Of a DNA stretch of 64,000 bases, positions 44,672 through 55,429 are shown piece after piece. Source of the stretch: Curvularia sp. ZM96. Lineage: Eukaryota; Ascomycota; Dothideomycetes; Pleosporales; Pleosporaceae. A program made the translations under genes and the position numbers. How positions within the stretch are numbered: position 1 is the first letter of the stretch; every line of letters starts with the position of its first letter. The stretch spans positions 1-64,000 of the forward strand of contig JAJGBQ010000007.1 of NCBI GenBank assembly GCA_022457065.1. The letters run 5' to 3'. The notes beneath the pieces were generated by a model, which worked only from the letters and a program-made list of their open reading frames with translations, had not been told where the DNA came from and did not search any database.

Positions 44672-45557
44672 ATGGTTCTATTTCTGAACACTGTGACTCG
44701 CCTGGTGGCAGGTGTCACCGTCCCAGACACTCCTCTTATCAACGCCTCAATCGCACTGGCTCAGCGAAGCCTTCCAGCAAATGGCTTCAACCACGTCATG
44801 CGTGCCTGGCTCAACGGCCAAGCTCTCATCAACCATCTCCCAATTGAAAATCGTTCAAGGATCGATACCGAGGCTTTTGGTGTGGCGGCAATATTGCATG
44901 ATCTTGGATGGTACGTTGGGCTTACACTCACACTTCCACGCTTTCCTCAAGCAGACCTCCCTTTGTAGTCTCCTCGATTCTCTTACTTACGACGATAGGG
45001 CCTTCAATACCACCTTCGTGTCCAAAGACAAGTGGTTCGAAGTCGATGGCGCAGAGGGAGCAAAGAACTTCATACGCAGCAGCGCCAGCGCCGACGAATG
45101 GAATGAGCACCGGATCCAGCTGGTCTGGGATTCAATTGCACTCCACACAAACGCCGATATCGCCAGATACAAACAGCCCGAGGTTCTATACACCAGTGCA
45201 GGGACTTTCACAGAAATTGTTGGCATCGAACCTGCCAAACTCCAATGGGTGCGAAAGTCCCTTCCAACCCGCATTATTCGCATAGTAGTTTATATATAAG
45301 TGTGTTTGCTGACGTTCGTGCAGGGGGACCTGATTACAGTCAATCAGACGGAATGGGATACTATTTTGGATGCTTTTCCGAGGACGCAGTTCAAAGATTA
45401 CTTTTATGGCACATTGGGTCATCTATGTAGCTTGAAGCCGCAGACTACGTATGACAACTTTCTTTCGGGGATCGGGGAAAAGTTTGTACCAGGATATAAT
45501 TCGACGGGGCATCGATTAGTAGACTTATTGGCATCGCTACCACTTTCTGATAAGTAG
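44672..45557 (+). CDS. HD-domain protein, cyanamide-hydratase-like, 240 aa
   Basis: Proposed exons 44,672-44,910, 44,999-45,248 and 45,324-45,557, with introns of 88 nt (GTACGT..TAG, joining HDLGW-AFNTTF) and 75 nt (GTGCGA..CAG, with CTGAC branch, joining LQW-GDLITV). The spliced protein has the HD metal-site pattern: NHVMRAW (first His), AAILHDLGW (His-Asp), later WDSIALHTNADIA (His) and KDKWFEVDGAEGAKNFI. This is the arrangement of fungal HD proteins annotated as cyanamide hydratase-like. The true substrate is unknown. The donor of intron 2 is weak, so the splice there is less certain. Confidence 0.82.
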
Positions 45558-46093
45558 GTTAGAGAATGTATACCGGCTCGCTGTCTGCTATAGATTCTAC
45601 AAAGACCATGGCCGATTCTTTGAAGAACTTGCTACCCACCTAGAGTTGTTCCTCCCACTCACACCATACATCTTACATACGAAAGAATATCAACTTAGCT
45701 TACCATTACGCCACATTCAATGCCCAGTTTAACGTCGCTTCCGGGGTAGAGCGGACCTCTTATCACTAGTCTAGTACAGGCTTGCGATACCGGAGCCATC
45801 TTCGAGATCTTCTGCAGCGTTCGATGCAACCATAATACCATCTTCCTCGGAGTTAGCACCTGACTACGTGAACGTGTGAGCATATACAGGCTCAATTAAC
45901 ATTGCTTTAAAATTGCCAACATGACTTGCATATTCGTGTTGCGGATGTACCCCGAATCAACATACGATAGACGGCGAGGTCTGGCGAGTCATGCCGGGGC
46001 TACTCTGGAAGTCTAGCAAACTATAACTTGATATGCCCATTGGCAACTTCGATCTATCCCGCCAACTTCAAAAGAAAAACACCACCCATCAAA
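45558..46093. other. Intergenic, no gene recognised
   Basis: No BTB N-terminal half that could complete the next gene was found here. Confidence 0.4.
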
Positions 46094-46534
46094 ATGGTGA
46101 GCCCCATTGCCTTACTCGCTGCAGCACATCTGCTCCTCATCCCCACCTCCGCAACGCTTGAGGCGCCATCTCTATCGTACAACAACGTCACCTCAACCCT
46201 CGATCTTATCCTCGCTCGGGGCTGTCTCAAAGCCGGTACAACAGGCGAAAAGTACGACGTACCAGCATTGAAGAACTTAGCACGCGAAAAGTTCGAGCGA
46301 GCCTGCAAAAAGTACTGGGCAGATGCACAATTTCCAATTGCAGCTTCACATAGCCTCAGCACAACGCCAGATAGCGACAATGGTCTGCGCGATGTGCTTT
46401 GTACGACAATGATCGAAAATCACGAGCTGTTCAAGAACGAAGCTATCAAGATGCTGCTGATTGAGTATCCGAGGTTCACTTTCGCCGTTGTCGAAAGGTT
46501 AGCAGCAAAGGTGTCGCAAACAACAGGTAGGTAG
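46094..46534 (+). CDS. BTB/POZ C-terminal-region protein, likely gene fragment (146 aa)
   Basis: From ATG 46,094 the protein starts with a hydrophobic signal-like segment (MVSPIALLAAAHLLLIPTS), then after about 50 residues shows GEKYDVPALKNLAREKFERAC and a helical tail ending MLLIEYPRFTFAVVERLAAKV. The KYDVPALKNLA motif is the classic end of fungal BTB/POZ proteins, but the BTB fold normally preceding it is missing. This looks like a 3' fragment captured behind a new start, or a misplaced first exon. It has no RIP-type stops. Whether the hydrophobic start acts as a signal peptide is unproven. Confidence 0.5.
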   Translation: MVSPIALLAAAHLLLIPTSATLEAPSLSYNNVTSTLDLILARGCLKAGTTGEKYDVPALKNLAREKFERACKKYWADAQFPIAASHSLSTTPDSDNGLRDVLCTTMIENHELFKNEAIKMLLIEYPRFTFAVVERLAAKVSQTTGR

Positions 46535-46652
46535 ATTCTCCAGTCCCCTCAATTATCGAGACCAGTTTGTACAAAATTCATCATGTATGACGTGAAAGGA
46601 ATCCGGCGCTCCGCGACTGTCTCCCCCTTGTCTGTCCCTCCGGCCGGTTCTG

Positions 46653-47321
46653 TCAAAACGGGGGAAGCGCCGCCTTGATAGACTCCAGATGTTCTACCAT
46701 CGCGTAGTCCATGTAGTTGTGTAGGATTTTCCTCGTTTCCGCGACGTCCTTAAACCTGTGTAAATCTGCCGAGTCAGTTGGCTCCATCCGATAGTATACC
46801 TCGCCATCGACTGAGTACACTTCACGCCCTTGGAGCGATCGGTAGAATGAGATTGTCTCGGTGGTGAGGGAGACATGGCATGTCTCGTGCTGCGACGGGT
46901 CGCCATCAAGATACCCATACGGATAGAACTGGTGTATATAGTTAATGATGAGGGTACCATCGTGGGTAGCTCGGAGCCAGGCATCGATCCGGTTGTCGCC
47001 AAACATCGCAGCTTTCCATTGGGCAGTGAGAAATGGAAAGTGCGTAGCGCTGTGATGGTCAACACTATACCTGTGAATGAGGGTCAGCCAGAGCATTTGT
47101 GAACAAGAGAAGAGCAACGCACCACTCTCAATGTCATCTTCTTCAAGCGTGAATGGCATCATCAGTGGTAGATCATGTGTCCTTGCTTCTGTGGCGGTAA
47201 CGTATCCGATGCAGCTGTCGGGCTGCGGTCGCGGAAGAGTACCCCACAACTCAGGGACCGTAGATCGTCTCGGCGGGGGAAAGTGATCCTTGCTCAGATT
47301 GACTTGATCATTGAGTGTCAA
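46653..47321 (-). CDS. DUF7924-like fungal hypothetical protein, N-terminus unresolved
   Basis: The open minus frame is 222 codons long and no ATG opens it; the first is at 47,162. RPQPDSCIGYVTATEA, MPFTLEEDD, FPFLTAQWKAAM, ETCHVSLTTETISFYRS and the ending LHNYMDYAMVEHLESIKAAL follow the pattern of the fungal family I recall as DUF7924 (nuclease-like hypothetical proteins). A GTGCGT..CACAG pair (about 47,122-47,071) inside the frame could be an intron. The 5' exons probably lie between 47,322 and 47,900 but I could not place them. Confidence 0.5.
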   Translation of the reverse strand: MTLNDQVNLSKDHFPPPRRSTVPELWGTLPRPQPDSCIGYVTATEARTHDLPLMMPFTLEEDDIESGALLFSCSQMLWLTLIHRYSVDHHSATHFPFLTAQWKAAMFGDNRIDAWLRATHDGTLIINYIHQFYPYGYLDGDPSQHETCHVSLTTETISFYRSLQGREVYSVDGEVYYRMEPTDSADLHRFKDVAETRKILHNYMDYAMVEHLESIKAALPPF

Positions 47322-48489
47322 GTCAGAATACCGCCAGCATGATCCTCACCCTTACAGAGAGAATGCCTCTCCATCATCTTGCGCCCCGTGCCGTCATTCT
47401 CCATCGCTGCTGCCCTCCGCGTCTCGGTGACTGCTTGTGCATGCGGTAACGGCGCCTCCTCACGGCGTGTCCCAAGAGTGTCCACGAATTGCGACAGCGC
47501 ATCTAGAATCGTGTGCCATAGTCGAAGGTGATGTTGTAGCCCGCCAGCCCCTTTATCTGCGTCCTCACAGATTCCATCCGTGTGGGTGACGGGTTCTGGG
47601 TGTAGACATCGCGCTCGCCTCTCCTACAAGAAAGGAGATGGGTTCGAGAGCGCGCAGATTCTCCTTCGTGAGAGGAACGCGGGAAGAGCTGCGGTCGTGT
47701 TGGAGACACCCAGCTTACGGAGGTTCGATCTGCAACGGCCACGAAGTCGATCTGTGTAGTCGCCTTAATTGTGTAGACGGGTCGAGGGAGAGCGCACGTC
47801 GCTTTTGCAGAGGAGTGGGCGATGGTTCGAGAGAAGCACGAGAGCAAAGTTCGGCACAATGTTGGTAACAAGGAGTAGACGGGGTGCGCTTCGTGGAGAG
47901 TAGCGAGACTTCGCGGGTCGCGCAGGGTTGAGCCTATGGCGACTCAAGGTATTTCTGCCTTGGAGAGTTGCGGGGCGACTGGGCGTCCTAATCAGAGCAT
48001 TTGCGCCTTGTCAGAGCGGACTTACATAAGATGTTAGGCCGTAAAGACGTGTTGGTGTGATGATGGCCATGTGGTTTGGTTGTTGACCGCTGCGGACAGC
48101 CAAACGCAATGGCCCCACCAGTAACCAAAGTCTCGGGTCGGCACGGACAAAGTTCCGAAAAGAATTATTCTGGTAGACCATTTGAGGACACAAACTTCAA
48201 CAGCGCACTGGATTATTTCAAAGTGATACCGATGGGACGGTCATGACAACATCCTAGTCGGTTTTGCGAATTCTGAAGATGTGTGAACGAAACAAACTTG
48301 CGCACCCAAGTACCTATAGGATAAAAGGTTGACTCATTATCTTTGCGTTTATTATCGTCGTCATATAACAAAACCTTTGATCTCGCATGATACTCCAACC
48401 GTTAATACTACAAACTTAGAAATCAGCATGTAGCTTTACATGTAATTGTTTGGCATCGAAAGTTACCTTAGCAGTATAAAGGGGTTGTT
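47322..48489. other. No gene confidently recognised
   Basis: May contain the missing 5' exons of the minus-strand gene ending at 46,653. Open frames on both strands at 47,500-47,950 show no domain. Confidence 0.35.
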
Positions 48490-48499
48490 CAGAAGATTG

Positions 48500-49627
48500 A
48501 TATTTTTACCAGCAAGTGAGAGTGGATATTGTTGAGCAATCTCCCGAACTGTTTCATCTCTGGCAGCCGATTTACGTCTAACTTGATGTCTTGCAATGAC
48601 AAGATCTGCGATTCCTCGACTTCCAAAATGCAACACTCGTTATCACGTTGTCCATTGGATGCAGGCATTACTTACTAGAGTACATTGACGCAAATCCACC
48701 CAGGATAACACGATCATTATGCATGCGCGGCTTGAGCGCAAGAAGCATCGTCGCCACTGGGAGCGCCCACCGTCCAGGATAACATCTTTCCGCGATAACA
48801 ATAGCTGTGCGAACCTTACAGTGCCCTGAAATCTTGCCTTTGCCAGTCTCACTAAACGTCTTTCGAATCTCGACAACCCTGTCTGCCTAAGCGTTTCCTC
48901 GCACCGATCCACCACGAGAGATGCTATCTCGAGCAGTCGTCTCAGCTTTGCTTCTGTAACTTTGCAGCTAATCCAATTCATGCAGTTCCAGGTACTAAGG
49001 TGAATGGTCTCGCTGCTGGAGGGTGGGACCCTCGAAGTTGCGATAATCAGATGGAGCGGTTTGTGAGTGAACTAGCGTGGCCAACCACAGCTACGCAGCT
49101 AGTCGGTATTTTCGTCGTGCTCTTCTCGTAGGAGCCTGGCTTCTTCTTTAGCCTCCATCTGCAGAAGGGTAGTTGTCGCAGCATTATCTATATCATGTTG
49201 GTTCTAGCATAGTGCCGTCGTGATCTCTGATTGATCTGTAGGCTTAGCACGGTGCACGCGCTATGTTCCCCCAACATTCTGTCTGGAAGATATCTATCGT
49301 TGGAGGAAGCATGATAAGTAACCGCGGGTCTTGCGGCCTTTGGTGCACTCACTGTGTCTGGCGAAAATGGAGTCCGAGCGCATCCTAATTGATGGTGATG
49401 TAGTCGCAGCAAGGGCAGAAATATCCTGGCTGAGGAGGTGCAAGAAACTCTAATGGAGAGGTTCCTTCGGGAAGGGGTACGACATCTACATCCGTCTGCG
49501 ATACGGATAGTCCCTCGTACTGAGAGACGATAGCTTTGCAGAACGAATAGCGAATCTTGTGGTAGTGTTGGAGATGGGAATAGAGCGTTTTGTAAGGCAC
49601 GACGCTTCTGCATGGGCTACATAACAA
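48500..49627 (-). pseudogene. Decayed DUF3505/OrsD-like protein
   Basis: The minus strand begins near 49,627 with LCSPCRSVVPYKTLYSHLQHYH and later PPQPGYFCPCCDYITIN, the two Cys/His units of DUF3505. It is followed downstream in other frames by LRSCGWPR-stop-FTHKPLHLIIATSR (about 49,120-49,040) and MNWISCKVTEAKLRRLLEIASLVVDRCEETLRQTGLS (48,981-48,870), matching the order of the OrsD-type family and the WLNRAGW block in the helicase at 5,870. Frames are broken by stops and shifts, so it is a remnant. Limits are approximate. Confidence 0.5.
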
Positions 49628-50156
49628 GGGACTATATTGTGAGACGTGGGAGATGGGAGGAATTTCTACCTTGGCGGGCTACTCTATTGTTAGTAAGGGG
49701 CACTCTAATACACAATAGCGCGGCACTGTCTGAGTACCTTCTTCTTGGCTGGATCTCTCGTAGTGGGGACTGTCCAAGAAGGGGCTGCAACGCGGTGAGA
49801 AGAGGTACGCTCAAAGGGATCGCTGGTGTAGATGATCTTGTCGGCTATGACTTTCTTGACTCGAAGCAGTGTGGAAAGGTAGACCTGGAGCCACCTAGAC
49901 CAATGAAAGATACAAAAGGTGGACCTCTTTCCTTACGTAAAAGAATGAATGTAGGCGTGCAGCGATGATAGTCTCTGGACGCACAAGGGATAAGGAGGGG
50001 CTAAGCTGCATTGGGTCGTGGAAAGGGGTTCATCTCGCTACTAAGACGGGAAAAGGAGGGGCGGAACCGCGCAACAGGGCCGATCCGTACGGATTGAGAA
50101 GGGATGAGGCCCTAGTCGTTTGGGTCGCGTGGAGGTAGGAGGTTACTAAGGAGATC
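49628..50156. other. No gene recognised
   Basis: Open frames on + (49,612-49,968) lack any known motif; G-rich on + around 50,000-50,070. Confidence 0.35.
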
Positions 50157-51331
50157 TTGCAGGATCCGTGCAAGGGCTGGTATGTTAGACAATTAGATCT
50201 TAGCACTAACCAACTAAGCAAGTACGAGAACATGCCTGAACAGGATAGGGGTCTATTCAAGGCGGCAATTGAAAAGATTATACCTCTCTACCCATATGCG
50301 CTGGGTTTCTTTGCCAATGAGACTGATGTAATGGATTTGAGTGACAAGATGGATGACGATCTGCGCAGCAGTTTTGAAGGGTGTATTCTCGTACTCTTGG
50401 TCCATCATTCGCCACAGCTCCGCATGATCCGAACGACCGATAATCTGAAGAGCTGGACGTTCGAGTTATTCATTCATTGGGTCGCCGCTACCTACCAGGA
50501 CCCGTTTTTGGCTCCACAGATGTCATTGCAGCATCTACGCCTTGCTGAGATCGCACATCATGATCCAGGAAGCTTTTGCACCATTGATTAGGCTGTTAAC
50601 TTCCTATGCATCCCATCGCTGAAAACCTTCGCCGTGTTCATGATGGGCAGCGAGAGTGCTTATATGTATGGAGAAGAGTATGAAGCAGGTTTGCGAATGA
50701 GTGCAATTACTCTAGTATCCAACGTGGAAGAACTCTTCTTCCAAGGTGCGAGTTTGATGCGAACAGTCTCAATACAATCTTACCCTTGATCAAGGACTTG
50801 AAGAGATTCACATACAATGCCAGTGATTACACAGTCCCCGGTGGCAGGTATGACACGTACTTGTACAACGGGAAGAAGGACATTAGAGCTCTTGTGAACC
50901 ATGCTGCCGACTCGCTAGAGGAACTCAATCTTGTAGATATCTCAGCAGGCTACGTGGTAAGCACTGCGAAACATATGATGTTGGTCGCATGCTAATACGC
51001 TCACTCTAGGATGGAGAGGATGGTGTTAGCTTTGTATCAGCTCGAGGCGTTAAGAAGCTGAAAGCTCTGCACTGTGAATTAGGATGGTTATTACGCGACC
51101 CAAAAGATATATCAACAGTTGGAAGTTCCTCCAAAGATCATCACTCTAGATGACTTTGACGAAGGGGGCCTCGCGTATCTGAAAGACTCTAGGCATAATC
51201 TTCTCAAATCGCTTGAATACCTATACCTGGATATGTACAAAAAGCGCGAGTTTAAAGAGATGGTGAAAATATTCGAGACGTCAAAGGCGAACACGCGGAA
51301 GCTTACATTGGAGAGCAGCTGTATAGAGTGA
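50157..51331 (+). pseudogene. F-box/LRR-type protein remnant with stop and frameshifts
   Basis: Consecutive + strand pieces read as one leucine-rich protein: YVRQLDLSTNQLSKYENM (50,180), MSLQHLRLAEIAHH (50,520), PSLKTFAVFMMGS (50,612), TLVSNVEELFFQGAS (50,710), LNTILPLIKDLKRFTYNASDYTVPG (50,770), ADSLEELNLVDISAG (50,908), VKKLKALHCELGW and LLKSLEYLYLDMYKK (51,200). A canonical intron (GTAAGC..CTAATACG..TAG, 50,956-51,009) lies inside. A TAG at 50,589, a frameshift near 50,745 (TTT where TTTT would keep frame) and another near 51,110 break it. The spacing resembles fungal F-box-associated LRR proteins; the F-box itself is not visible. Sequencing indels could account for the shifts. Confidence 0.55.
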
Positions 51332-52693
51332 TTCAGCAAATCTATAAAGTACGGACGTGTGGTTGAGCCTCGACTCCAGTTCGCTAACTCGTTATTTAAT
51401 AACATCTAGAGAGGCCACAGCCACTTCGTTTAGTCTTACAAAGACATAATCGCAGGATGTGAGAGACTGCACATGCTTAACAAGAGAGACGAGAAGTTGG
51501 TAAAGGCCTGGGGTCGAGTATACGACATCTCGAGCAACTACCCTCGGCGGCTAGCTGAAAGGCTAGGATTAGGGTTGGGTCGATTCCAAGAACTGTAACA
51601 ATTCCGAATTTGGCAGCCCCCTGACGGCACGCGCCACCGGCATCAAGTATCATACAGAGCATATCCTCGAGACCTAGATGATGAACTTGTTCTTCAAACA
51701 CCTTAACGTAAAGAAGCCCAGGCAGCTGAATCCGGCCCCAAATGCGGCCCCAGGAAGAACCAGCACCTTCTGTCAATATGTTGACGCGCTGTAGGAAGTG
51801 TCCGCTTTAATATGGCCCGGCCAGGAGACGACCGGCGGCGTCGGCAAGCCTTGGAACCCTATTATGCACATTGCGGCGCAGTTCCCGACAAGGACGTTCA
51901 CGAGGCCCAAGTTCGTCGCTCTCGAATATGCCATTAATACCCCTTCTAAGAAGAGTCCTTGGAGCGGCCATAACCTATTAGACACTTCGTGATGAACCAA
52001 GGGACTTTCCAACTATGCATCCGCCAGGAAGATTCTCCAGAGGTTGGAAAGCAAAATGCTATCGTAGAGAGCAAGATCGCGGTCATCAGTCTAAGTTACC
52101 CAGACTTTCTTTTCTTTTTATCACGTCACCAGGCCTGCTATATCTAACTAGTCTCCCTTCATGGCATCGTACATAACACAAAGTATCCGGCTGTTAGCGA
52201 TAGATGTGAAACCGGGCATACGAATCAAGTCAGCTTACACGCATTAACACGGCTCAAGCCAACTTTATTAGCCAATTAAATCTCCTGCAGACCACTTTTG
52301 CATAGGTCAACGTCACATTTATTTCCCTCGGGCTTATTTAAACCTTAAACCCCTCTCTTAGCTAGAACAAGAAGACCATAGGAGAGTGGTGTTACGATTA
52401 TTTGGGAATAGTATCAACGAGATAACAAGCGGGCGGAATAAGACGGAAGTAGATATCGGGCCGGGTAGCATACGGTAGCGATTCGTGATTTATGGTGCCA
52501 CATTAGACAGAAGATATAAGAGACGGACCATAGGATATAAATACTTTTCTCCTAAGTATATAAAGCGATCCTTGAAGATTAAAACAAAAAGAACAATAGA
52601 TACGACTAAGTTTTTCGAGGCTGACGTTCACGTGGGCCCCTACTTCATCAAGATTACGATTATCGTTACTGCTTCCTATTCCTACTCAATACC
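51332..52693. other. No gene confidently recognised
   Basis: Open frames 51,477-51,776 and 51,773-52,012 (minus) and 51,798-51,992 (plus) have no motif I can assign. The stretch 52,300-52,690 is the likely promoter and leader of the small secreted gene and holds a short frame (52,485-52,697) without known features. Confidence 0.35.
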
Positions 52694-52965
52694 ATGAAGC
52701 TATCCCAAGCCCTATGTCTAGTTGTATTAGCACTTAATACTAGTGCTGCACCAACGGCCGACTTACCATGGGACGCTGCTCCAATGGAATTGGAAAAACG
52801 GCAGTACATGGTATGCAGGGAAATCTTTCGTAACTCCTACGCGCACCTAAGCACATCGTAACTAATGCCAAATTCTCTTTATAGTGTTCCAATGTAGCAT
52901 GCAGATGCAATTGTGTCTGGATTCCTGAGCTTCGCATTTCAGGGTGTCCGCAAAACTGTTTCTAA
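52694..52965 (+). CDS. Small secreted cysteine-rich peptide precursor, 65 aa
   Basis: Exon 1 is 52,694-52,810 and exon 2 is 52,885-52,965. The 74-nt intron has GTATGC, a CTAAT branch site and TAG. Residues 1-19 form a clear signal peptide (MKLSQALCLVVLALNTSAA). A short acidic propeptide ends with Lys35-Arg36, a Kex2-type site. The mature part (37-65, 29 residues) has six cysteines at 40, 45, 47, 49, 60 and 64, pattern C-x4-C-x-C-x-C-x10-C-x3-C, enough for three disulfides. Size, signal peptide, Kex2 site and Cys content are typical of fungal secreted effector-like or defence-like peptides. I know no family with this exact spacing, and no activity is claimed. It was easily missed because neither exon is long. 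Confidence 0.72.
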
Positions 52966-53611
52966 TGGTTGGTGCGGTAAATACAGATTGCGTAGATGGT
53001 TGTTACAGGAATAGAGAAGTAAGAGAAGTTGATCAGGAACCTGTTCGGTATCGCGATTTGGATTGTAGTTTTAAATTACCTTCTAGTTTACGTTGCCGCA
53101 TAAGTAAATAAGATACGATAAGATGACCTAGGAATCAGCGTTATGCAACTATAAAATAAGTGCTCTTTGCAAACTTGTGTCTATCCTTCTAGCTTTCTCG
53201 CTAGTCAACTATTTTGTCTTAGCAAACGATTTCTAGGGTTGAAAATGGAGCAAAGGCTAGAAGAAGATTAACAGAAAAAAATGATACACTAACTTATTAT
53301 GTGAGACTAAGCAAAGTCCCTATTGCAACAGCATATCACGCCAGTCTCTATGCCCATCCTACACTCTTATTACCAAAATATTCGGCGAGAATAGCTCGTC
53401 TTAGTGTGCAGCTTATGTATTAAACAGATGCAGCCTAGGGACGAGTGGTTCCATCAGCCTTGGGCGGCTAAGTGGCGTGAATTTCACAGGAAGAAACATT
53501 TGTAATATACGTAGCTACTAAAAACCGTAGGAAATCGTCACATTCATTATACGACCATGAGAATGGAATAACTCTAAAGAGGTACCACTAATACAAACCT
53601 AGTCCCCTAGT
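52966..53611. other. Intergenic, A/T-rich
   Basis: No gene recognised; downstream regions of the two converging genes. Confidence 0.4.
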
Positions 53612-54864
53612 TCAGCTCTCGACTTTCTCCCTAATGTCTTTTTCCTCCATCCAACTTGTCCTTTGGGGGCCTTGTTCCGTCAAAGCAGTATATCTAAGTA
53701 CATCAGCTAAATTTTCATTCCTAGTACTAGCGTGAGCGAATCTTACGTTTTCCTTCCCGCCTGTAACTTCAACCGCGCGTTCATGGGTCCCAGCGATGTG
53801 GCCAGTGAGCGTGCCGCCATAGTTGTTATTGTCTCTGTACACCACGTCGCCTGTTATAGAGATGCCAGGCGACTCTTTCTTGGGCTGATTCGGGTTGGCC
53901 ATATCCTCGATCCATCTAGCAAGGAGCCCCGAAATTGCCTGATACCCACTGTTCTCATTCCCTCTAAATTTGCAAATCTCTTCATGGTCTCCATGGATCC
54001 CAACGGGCTTGATGGTTGGAAGCGTCGCCGACTCTTTCTCGACGATGACCCCGACAGAAACCCACTTCTTATCTTTCAAAATGTGTGTTGGCTCGGTCTC
54101 GAAGAAACAGGCAATATGAATCTGCTTTCCGGCCTGGTCCCTACTTCTCACGACAGTAAGAAACTCTTCTCTAATTTCGGCAATTCTCTCAGACTGCTTC
54201 TTCAATTCTTTGACATCATCAGTGTTTGTGCTAATATTGAGCCATTTCAAAGTGCGCAACACTGTCTCGCCAGGGTTGGCTTTTGTAGAGCCCTCGAATG
54301 GTGTGCCTAGGAATATCGTTCCGTAGGTATGGTCTACAATCGATTTAGTAGCTGCGTCCATCTGGTCTGGACGCGACAGCGCATTTGCACAGACAAGCCC
54401 GCCCAAACTATGTGCAACGAAGATTATGGGGCGCTCGGTCTGTGACAGGCGTTAACATGGGTTTCTTGTCCAACTACAATTGACGTACAGTCTGCGTATC
54501 GGAGCGTAGATTGGCGAGGCTCTGAAGGAGGGCCGACGAATGGTCGTCAACCTTCGTGCCAACTGGCACTCTCTTTTTAGAGAAGTAGAAATGTACGAAC
54601 TGCGCATTGTAGCCGAAGGTGAGAATGCGGGCTTTGGGGCATTTCTCTGGAAGGAGCTCTTTCGGCCAGAGTATGCTTGGGCGTCGGTCGCTTGTATATG
54701 TCCAGGTCCTCTCGCGATCACCGCCTAGGCCATGGACGAAGACGATACTGGACGATGTGAACGAATGAGGCAAACACCTGTTGAGGAGCTTACTCTACGG
54801 TCGCTTCAGCGGGGTTGCCGGGCTCCAGTAGTAAGAGAAGACCAACACTTTCGTTGTTAGCCAT
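53612..54864 (-). CDS. SesB-like alpha/beta-hydrolase with C-terminal Gly/Asn-rich motif, 385 aa
   Basis: Proposed exons 54,864-54,794, 54,747-54,489 and 54,439-53,612. Introns are 46 nt (GTAAGC..CAG, joining EATV-DIVFVHGLGG) and 49 nt (GTACGT..CAG, joining SDTQT-TERPIIF). Motifs: VFVHGLGGDRERTWT (oxyanion loop), VAHSLGG (Ser121 nucleophile), FLGTPFEGS, and GIHGDHEEICKF (Asp261/His262 region). This is the lipase-like DUF676/SesB domain used as an effector in fungal NLR cell-death systems. After the domain, residues 302-327 carry ITGDVVYRDNNNYGG and TLTGHIAG, a patterned Gly/Asn motif like an amyloid signalling tail, followed by 58 more residues. The divergent neighbour at 55,430 has a similar motif. 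Confidence 0.85.
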
Positions 54865-55429
54865 GCTGAGCCAATACAGGGTGGATGCAGTTTCTCTAGC
54901 TGTGAGTATCTTGCAAGTTAAGTATGATGGATAGTGCGCGATTTTACACCACAAGGCTGAGAGTTTCATGCAGTCAGCAACTGATTAGGTGACCGCGCGA
55001 GTGACAATAAATCTGGATTCGACAGGTCTAATCACCGGTGTTAGGGCCATTGGCTCAAGTTTGACGCCCAGACTGTGGCTGCAGGAGCTGATAGTTGCGA
55101 CTGCGAGCTGTGTGGCAGATTGGCCTATAGCGGTAATGCCGACCCCCAGTCAGCGCCAACTCTGGCGAGCAGCCGGGCTGGGTAGAATTATCAATCAGAC
55201 CACATGCGGTCTCTATCCAATCACGGAATTCCTAGTCAAAGTTCAGGGTTGTCCATTGTTGCATTTTGTTCCTTGAAAATGAAGACTCCGAAACGGGGGG
55301 AGGTTACATCTTCCTGTCAAACATACAGTTTACAAATCGTACTCCCCTTGCACAGCAAATATTTACTAACACTTCTTTTGCTATTATCTATCAGTTCTGG
55401 TTTCCCCGGCGGCCTAAAAGCGTGTCCAT
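54865..55429. promoter_or_regulatory. Shared intergenic region of a divergent gene pair
   Basis: The 565-bp region separates ATG 54,864 (minus, SesB-like) from ATG 55,430 (plus). It probably holds both promoters, allowing co-regulation. Open frames inside (for example 54,989-55,276) have no recognisable domain. I see no certain TATA or operator. Confidence 0.45.

Noticed and set aside
46653..47162. Intron of 52 nt (GTGCGT..CACAG) inside the DUF7924-like frame
   Set aside because: Splicing it would shift the downstream frame away from the conserved ETCHVSLTT...SIKAAL sequence, so either the upstream frame is different or the site is unused; left unresolved.
47503..47871. Minus-strand frame of 122 codons upstream of the DUF7924-like gene
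   Set aside because: It may hold parts of 5' exons, but I found no splice path that joins it convincingly, so it is not called as a gene.
54863..55276. Possible + strand N-terminal exon (MLSQYRVDAVSLAV...) upstream of the 951-aa gene
   Set aside because: Its ATG overlaps the ATG of the well-supported minus-strand hydrolase, the downstream exon lacks homology, and ATG 55,430 gives a coherent motif-bearing start.
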